A stretch of DNA of 64,000 nucleotides from Prinsepia uniflora (taxonomy: Eukaryota; Streptophyta; Magnoliopsida; Rosales; Rosaceae), in NCBI GenBank assembly GCA_032719365.1, contig CM064862.1, forward strand, positions 942,501-1,006,500, in the 5' to 3' direction. The notes below the pieces were generated by a model, which made no database searches, was not told the DNA's origin, and saw only the letters and a program-made list of their open reading frames with translations. A program made the position numbers and the translations under genes. Numbering within the stretch: the stretch's first letter is position 1; the number at the start of each line of letters is the position of its first letter. This document shows positions 57,910-64,000 of this stretch, in pieces.

Positions 57910-59515
57910 TAGTTTTACGAAATTCCCTTAAAAAATAAAGATATCTAGAGACATACTTGTATTTGGAATCGAACTCAACACCCAACAAACTAATATTCTT
58001 GATTTGCTTGATATAATCGGTTTTTATATGATGTAAGTGATGAGTTGAAATTGATTCATCCCTCCTCGCACTAACATTTAGATAAGTAGTTTGGAGTTTA
58101 TTCTCGTAATTTCGCTCTCCTAATGTACTCTCCTAATTTTTTCAATATATTCCACCATTTTTGTTTTTTTTTTCCTTCTGCTGTTATTTTTAATTTGTGA
58201 AAAAAAATGTGACCTTATGTTACATTTATTTTTTATAAATATTATTACCTTTTTACCCTTAAATATATTCAATTTAGCTTGTAATTAAGGGCAATTGTTG
58301 TAACACAAAAATATTTATGAAGACTTGTAACACCGAACTTACCGCCCTGACTTTATTAATAGAGTTCAAATAAGCATGGTGGAGCTACATTAGGACTAGA
58401 GGGGTTCTTCCGGGCCCCTGATGTGATATTTTTCTTTACAACTTTATATTATATTATATATAATTTTATCGTAATTTTAAATTATAAGATTGAATATTGA
58501 CAACGTTTATTAAATATATTAATATATATATTATTATACGGATTCACAGAGTAATAAAAAATTTAGTCGTTTATTTAAAAAGTTAATAGATCATTATACG
58601 AATTAACAAATCAAAATAAAATCAGTTTGCTTATTAAACATGTTATAACAAGTTAATCTAAAAATAACCCAACAATTTAACCTTGCGCGTTGTTAGTATA
58701 AATTTTGTTTGGGAAAAAAATTCGGGAAAAAAGGGATAAAATTTAAAAGAATTTTTTGTATAATTATATATATATGTGTGATGTGGCGGGTCAAATCCAT
58801 GGGTCATTCATGGAAAGATCCAGTCAACGAAAGACATATATATAGAGGGAGGGGCAAACGGGTGGTTTGCGGATAGACCTGCAAAAGAGTGGACTCAAAA
58901 TCTAAGGCCTTAATTATAATAATAAATCCATCTCCTCTTCACCTTTTCCTTCTGAACACAAACAATGATGCCCATCCCCAATAATAATTAATCGCCTCCT
59001 TCTTCTTCCTCTCTGTAATCATCCCTTTCCTTTCAAACTCACCCTTCTTAAATAACCCTCGTTACTTTTTGCAGCAAAATTAAATAAATAAAAGAGATCC
59101 TATTAATGGATTTGAAATTAAATTAAATTATTTTTTTTTAAAAAAACGGGGTTGAATGATTTGAAGGGGTTAGGGGGTTGTTTGTTTTCATAAATGCCTT
59201 ATGGCAGTGCTCATCAAGAGCTTGAATATTTTGGATGGTCATGAGACTCATGAGACTCATGACTCATATGACTATGACTTGGTCAGCCCAGGAGCATTCA
59301 TCATCATCTTCATCATGCACCATTGCCTATAATTACCACCTCCCCCCTACATATACATAGCTAATAAACCCTAATTTTACCCCAACTATAAATACATCAT
59401 TGCCCTTGTTGACACTCAAATACTCTCTCGAGTGTAGTAATTAGTACGTACAACGACTTTAAGTATCAACTATAATTAATAAAATCTCTTATACAACTCC
59501 GTAATAATCTCACCT
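57910..59515. other. Gene-free stretch
   Basis: A CATGGTGGAGCTACATTAGG/GGGCCCCTGATG block near 58375-58425 resembles the GC-rich end of the element at 40938. A TATA-like CTATAAATACATC near 59385-59397 precedes no recognisable gene. No coding signal found. Confidence 0.45.
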
Positions 59516-59520
59516 TATTA

Positions 59521-59720
59521 ATAGAAGAGGTTGGCTGAGTTGGTAAAATTGAGTGTCATTGTGGGGCTTGTTCTTTGGAGATCCCGAGTTCAAATGTTGA
59601 CAACGGCCACCTATCAGGATTGAAGCGAATCGGTGAAAGGACGATATGAAATTATGCCTACTAATACATCTGGTCAATATTTTAAAATCGTATTCATATT
59701 CGTCAAATTCTTTCACTAAT
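59521..59720 (+). mobile_element. tRNA-derived SINE-like sequence
   Basis: TGGCTGAGTTGG (59532-59543) matches the RNA polymerase III A box, and GAGTTCAAATG (59586-59596) is close to the B box, at tRNA-like spacing. No acceptor stem or full cloverleaf can be formed, so it is a SINE head and not a tRNA gene. The 3' end and target duplication were not resolved. Confidence 0.5.
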
Positions 59721-61843
59721 GATTATAAAATCTGCATGAAAGATTTCAATTTACCGACTAAAAGTAAATCCGAAGGACTACCTTAAGGTTACGAATATAC
59801 AGATTGGTCGGTTTAGAGCAGATATGCATGAGGCCATGGACATGTGAAAGGCTTTTAAGTAAAAGACCTAACCTTTTTCTGAGGTGGTTTTTAATGATTT
59901 CACATAATAATTCCAATTTCCTGCATGGCTAATGATGAAGTTCTACATTATTATGGTTAGTAAGTGCATTGAACCCTACACGTGAGCTAAGGAAGGGCTT
60001 TCATAATTTTAAATTTTTAGCTTAGGCTGGTAATTTTTTTAATTATTTTTTTTATTTTTTTATCTTTTTGGGACCACACGTGTAAGAGATATTAAATCAA
60101 TCGAACCCTTTCTTATGGGTTGTGGGTTTAAATCTAAAGATCGCCAACACACTTGATTTCACACGTCTATAGGCCTATATGTAGCCTTATTATGGGTGGC
60201 TCTACCTATTCAAATGAAATCTGGATTCTGTACCACACATTTCTTCTTACTTCTAATTGGATGCATGACACCTTTTTGGTGCATAAACTACTTGTTCAAA
60301 AGCCATGTTTTGGATTAGGAATGTATAAAAAAGGGTCCAATTTTATGTTATATTATCATGATCGTTGTTCTCGACGTATAATTGACTTCGTTGTAATTAA
60401 ACTGGATTATAATAGATTGGAAAAGATAAGGCCTTTGTTCCCATTGATCGATGTACTATATGTTTCAGTATTCTAAATTATCGTGATCTGATTTTTAAAT
60501 TTTCGAGTAATTTATTTGAAATAAAAGAAAAATAATGCTATTTTTAAATTAGCTACCATAAATCTTAAATAAATTTAACAAGAAGAATTCAATTCTTCAG
60601 GCTAAATTCATCCCCAAATAAGTCTCAATATATGAAAGAAGTACCCTTCAATAAAAAAATATAAATAAAATAAAATTTCCTTAAAATTTTGGTGTGGTTT
60701 GAACCCCAAAAACATTAGGACCCACCTTAGTGAACCTTCATTTGTCAATGGGTACCAAGTATGGCTTCATTTTTGTGGAACCCACTTAGATAAGAGTATA
60801 AGACCATGACAAAAATAGTTTTGTTTTAAGGAGTAATACCAAACCAAAAGGGGGAAAAACAAAAGATAAAAGATGAAATAGTAACAGTAATTTTTTTTTT
60901 TTACTAAAAAAATATGGAAATTCAGTGGAACAACTTGACGCAATTTTTTCTTTGTTTGAGGCAACTTCAATCGATTCAGATTATAAATGATGTCTTTTTA
61001 CATAATTACTATTCGTTCTTCATACAACTTACTCTTAATAGAACCCCAACATATTCAATTTTTTTGTAAGTGATATAATTGGTCCCTATCACTTTAAATG
61101 GGACGGAGGAGGCATGATGAAGTAGGAAACAAAATTATCTTCATCCATGGACTAAATTGAACTTCCAAAACATAGACCTCTTTATCTACTGGTGCAAAAA
61201 ATGATGCTTTTATGTGCAACATTGACACAACTCATGATTCAATCTGGTGAGGCAACTACAAGTACTTCCACATCAGAGCCACAGTCTCTAATTTCTGGTA
61301 CAACCATACTCAAAGTACACACATTTAATCGAATAAGTCACATAACGTGTTGGATATTACGTATCGAACATCATACAAATATCACCGGATATTACCGGCA
61401 TCTATTATAACCAAATTTGACTTCATATTTTAAAAGAAAAACACCTTAATGTATTTTAAAAAATGGTGCTGAAATTGGAGGAGGCATGTAAATATGGCAG
61501 TCTTGTATTTTACCCACACCACTATTATTGCCAAAAACAATCGATTATAAACCAAGGCTTTGATTGGACACAACATGATCGACGAGCCAACTATGAACAA
61601 TATTTCAACTGGGATTTTAATTGCTCAGGGAATCTGAATCTGATCATCATTTTTTTGTTTTTTTTTTTTTTTTTCAGTTTTCTTTCTTGTGGATGGGGGT
61701 GAAATTGTTGTTGGCTTCAATGTCAGGGATTTCAACTGCTGATTCCTTTTTCTTCCACACACTCATGATCAATTTTTTGCAACATTAATTGTCCGACATG
61801 TTACATACCACAGTTGGATTATTATTGCAAAATTTATATCTGC
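59721..61843. other. Gene-free stretch
   Basis: AT-rich, with short unsupported open frames (60153-60476, 61192-61410, 61463-61702). No repeat with clear borders found. Confidence 0.5.
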
Positions 61844-61851
61844 TCGACAAT

Positions 61852-62427
61852 TAGGGCTGGGCACATGGAACCAAAATACCGAAACCGTACCGTTTCAGAT
61901 CAAACCATACCGAAAAAAAACCGAATAGTAAAACCGTTGTATGATTGGTACGGTACCGAAACCGTACCGATATAATTCGGTACGGTTTCGGTATCGATAT
62001 TTTAAAAAACCGTCCCGTACCGATACCGTACCGAATTAGAATATTTTTTTTTAATAATTAAATTTATTTCTTATTGGTTTATTAGGCCTTCTTCAAGAGT
62101 TGATATGATCATACATGTCTTAATTTAGCTTCTAAGAGTTGATATCTTCAACTTAGTGCAACTTTTTCAATACATATTTGAAAACTTAAGTCCTTCATAA
62201 ATGTAGTTTTGTTTTTTCTTTAGTCTTTTCCTTGCTTTATAATCACAAACAAAGTTTTGGCTCAAAACCGAAACCATACCGAAACCGTACCGAACTTAAT
62301 TGGTACGGTACGATCTGGTTCCACTTTCAAAATATTGAATACCGAACCGTACCGTACCGATTAAAATTAAATGGTATGGTTCTGGTATCGATCAATTTTG
62401 TACCATACCGAACCGTGCCCACCCCTA
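61852..62427. mobile_element. Non-autonomous hAT-type DNA transposon, 576 bp
   Basis: A perfect 8-bp target duplication TCGACAAT (61844-61851 and 62428-62435) flanks terminal inverted repeats TAGGGCTGGGCAC (left) and TAGGGGTGGGCAC (right, minus strand), 12 of 13 identical. Subterminal regions are packed with ACCGTACCG/CGGTACGGT motifs (about 61880-62040 and 62265-62415). No transposase. These traits define a hAT element, mobilised by an enzyme encoded elsewhere. Confidence 0.92.
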
Positions 62428-62435
62428 TCGACAAT

Positions 62436-62916
62436 CATTCATATTTCTATTGTCGATCTTCACTTATTGCACTTAATTTTAATTTTTTTTTTGCCAAAAA
62501 TTAATATCCATTTATTAGAAGAATCCAATAATGCATTCAGAAATTAAAAAATCAATCTAAAAAAAAACAAATAAGTCTAAACATAAAAAATAAAGCAACA
62601 CATAGTAACCAGTTCGGAACAAAGATTACAAACCAGTTCGGAACCGAGATCAGCATACGTTGGCAATCATAAAGATCAACAACGGCGGACAAAACAGTGA
62701 CAAAACTTATTAAAAAAGCCAAGAGAGAAATCGAAGTAGAGAGAGGTAACAATGCCATTTAGTGTTGTGGGCTTGCCTCAGTTTAGTAATTGGGCCAGGT
62801 AGCACAAAGAAACCACAATTTAGCTTTCATTTTTCTACTGATTATTTATTGAGTTGGGAATAAAAAATATACATTTTTTCTTTTCTTTCTTTCTTTCTTT
62901 CTCATTATTTACAAGT
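62436..62916 (-). other. Possible LINE 3' end and purple acid phosphatase 3' UTR
   Basis: From 62484, a poly-T run followed on the minus strand by a T-rich 3'-UTR-like sequence with an AATAAATGG signal resembles the 3' end of a plant LINE (to about 62760). CCAGTTCGGAAC is repeated at 62610 and 62633. The last 100 bp include a (TTTC)n tract and the phosphatase 3' UTR. Confidence 0.35.
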
Positions 62917-64000
62917 TTATAGTTTGCAGGCAGGATCAGAAGAGAGGCTTGTGAGCCAAATGGTGTCACTTGCAACTGCTTCATCACCATCTTCATTCCT
63001 ACGCCATGTCCACTGTGCATGGCTTGCATTCACCACCACCAGTTGGCCGTGCCCAAAGCTCGCCTCCCGGAAAGCTGATATTTGAGGTTGCGGATTCTGA
63101 AATCTGTAATATAAATGAAATAATAATTAATTTATTTAATGGTCAAATTAATCAACTAAATACAGAGACTCGCACTCTTTAAAAAATAAAAATAGAAATT
63201 CGGAGCTTAAGTAGTCTTACTTTTTAGCAAGACCTTCACGGTTGCCACCATCTCCAATGGTAATATGCACTGGACCACAATCATTGGCTTTGTCCTTGTA
63301 AACCCGAGTCTAGGAGAACAAAGTAATTAAAGAGATGAAACCATTAGTAAAAACAAATTAATTAACCAAATCAAGTTAATAAAAAAATCGTAAATGGGAA
63401 AATGTTAGTTACAACGATGTGTTTATATATCTACGCACTTAAGTTTTAATCTCTTTTCGTGTATAAAATGAAATAGTCCTACCGAGTCACGTAATACAAT
63501 TTATGTATAAAAAGTTGGAGGACATTTTTTTTTTTATGGATATGGTTTAATTATTTCGTGAATTGTTAATATATAATATGATCCTAAACATGTAACACCT
63601 ATGGTATTATAATTCATTAATGTGATTAATATACGGTGGGATCTGTTGACGTTACTATTCTATCTAGCAAGTAATAATAAATTGAGAATGCCAAGTAAAT
63701 AGTAATAATAATAAGCAGTTGGCGAAGGAAAACTTACAAAGCGCTCGTAGGCATGTACATGGCCAGCATAAACAACATCAACACGAGCTTGAAAGAGCAA
63801 ATTTTCCATGGCCTCTTTCATATCAACAGATTCAGATTCCCCCTGATGAGCTTTATTAGAATTGTACCAAGGAGCATGGATAATCACGACGGTCCACGGT
63901 GTCCTTCCCCTATCCACTGCCGCCAAATCAGCTTGCAACCACCGGTATTGGGCCGAATTATGATCAAAATCAGTGTACGACCCCAACATGACCACATGAA
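62917..64000 (-). CDS. PAP: Purple acid phosphatase, C-terminal exons (cut by window end)
   Basis: Three exons in phase: 63738-64000 (open at the window end), 63221-63309 and 62917-63103. The fragment holds the metal-site blocks IIHAPWYN (His ligand) and AGHVHAYER (two His), preceded by VMLGSYTDFD, followed by GPVHITIGDGGNREGLA and the C-terminal tract FGHGQLVVVNASHAQWTW. These are the last two metal-binding blocks of plant purple acid phosphatases, which hold an Fe-Zn or Fe-Mn centre and hydrolyse phosphate esters, often in the apoplast or vacuole under phosphate shortage. The wording is closest to the smaller PAP18-22 group. The signal peptide and first metal blocks lie beyond the window. 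Confidence 0.93.

Noticed and set aside
59200..59480. microRNA gene with promoter near 59385
   Set aside because: No match to the conserved plant miRNAs I could recall and no clear hairpin.
59532..59600. Functional tRNA gene
   Set aside because: A and B boxes are present but no acceptor, D or anticodon stems can be formed.
62232..62504. Frame with repeated YRTVP/NRTEL segments
   Set aside because: Translation of the ACCGTACCG repeats of the hAT element.

Overview
The window is nuclear DNA from a flowering plant, almost certainly a eudicot. It is AT-rich, its genes carry GT-AG introns, its proteins belong to plant families (ABI5-type bZIP, TFL1/CEN-type PEBP, germin-like, LITTLE ZIPPER, NHL/LEA2, purple acid phosphatase), and the space between genes is filled with remains of retrotransposons, hAT elements, MITE-like foldbacks and LINEs. 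The species cannot be named from the sequence alone.

Layout. 1-3036: 5' part of a Ty1/copia element on the minus strand (LTR, primer site, gag, protease, start of integrase) with an in-frame stop. 3531-4810: unprocessed pseudogene of a DEAD-box helicase like RH57. 4925-5855: non-autonomous hAT element with target duplication. 6690-7000: GC-rich palindromic repeat. 7090-9989: two minus-strand NHL/LEA2 genes. 11570-13260: ABI5 orthologue, minus strand, four coding exons, with a probable leader intron and two ACACGTGT boxes upstream. 14.9-16.3 kb: inverted repeat and a gypsy LTR remnant. 17321-17986: germin-like protein. 18372-22147: five-exon alpha/beta hydrolase, minus strand. 23120-29539: 3' part of a Tat-lineage Ty3/gypsy element with RNase H/integrase on the plus strand, an intact spliced antisense gene of 840 codons with its own TATA box, a 110-bp tandem array and the 3' LTR. 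29.6-36.8 kb: gene-free, with a degenerate tandem repeat interrupted by a poly(A) retroposon, a 5'-truncated LINE, and a multimeric TRIM retrotransposon with perfect 5-bp target duplication. 36890-38588: CEN/TFL1-like gene, four exons, with a MITE in intron 3. 39-43 kb: more TRIM copies and AT-rich DNA. 43462-43857: small unrecognised acidic protein. 46117-46887 and 47255-50569: divergent pair of a Yip1-family membrane protein and the CAAX protease RCE1 (eight exons). 53334-53576: LITTLE ZIPPER gene with a leader intron. 54.5-62.8 kb: mostly gene-free, with a non-LTR RNase H remnant, a tRNA-like SINE and a second hAT element. 62917-64000: 3' exons of a purple acid phosphatase, cut by the window edge.

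The genes are ordinary single plant loci and not an operon or pathway cluster, although ABI5 (ABA response), the CEN-like floral repressor and the LITTLE ZIPPER (HD-ZIP III antagonist) are all developmental regulators. The most unusual material is in the mobile elements: the promoter-bearing, four-exon antisense gene inside the gypsy element, the tandem array beside it, and the five-LTR TRIM that occupies one target site. All splice sites were read by eye from GT-AG signals, reading-frame phase and protein family knowledge; no transcript data were available.
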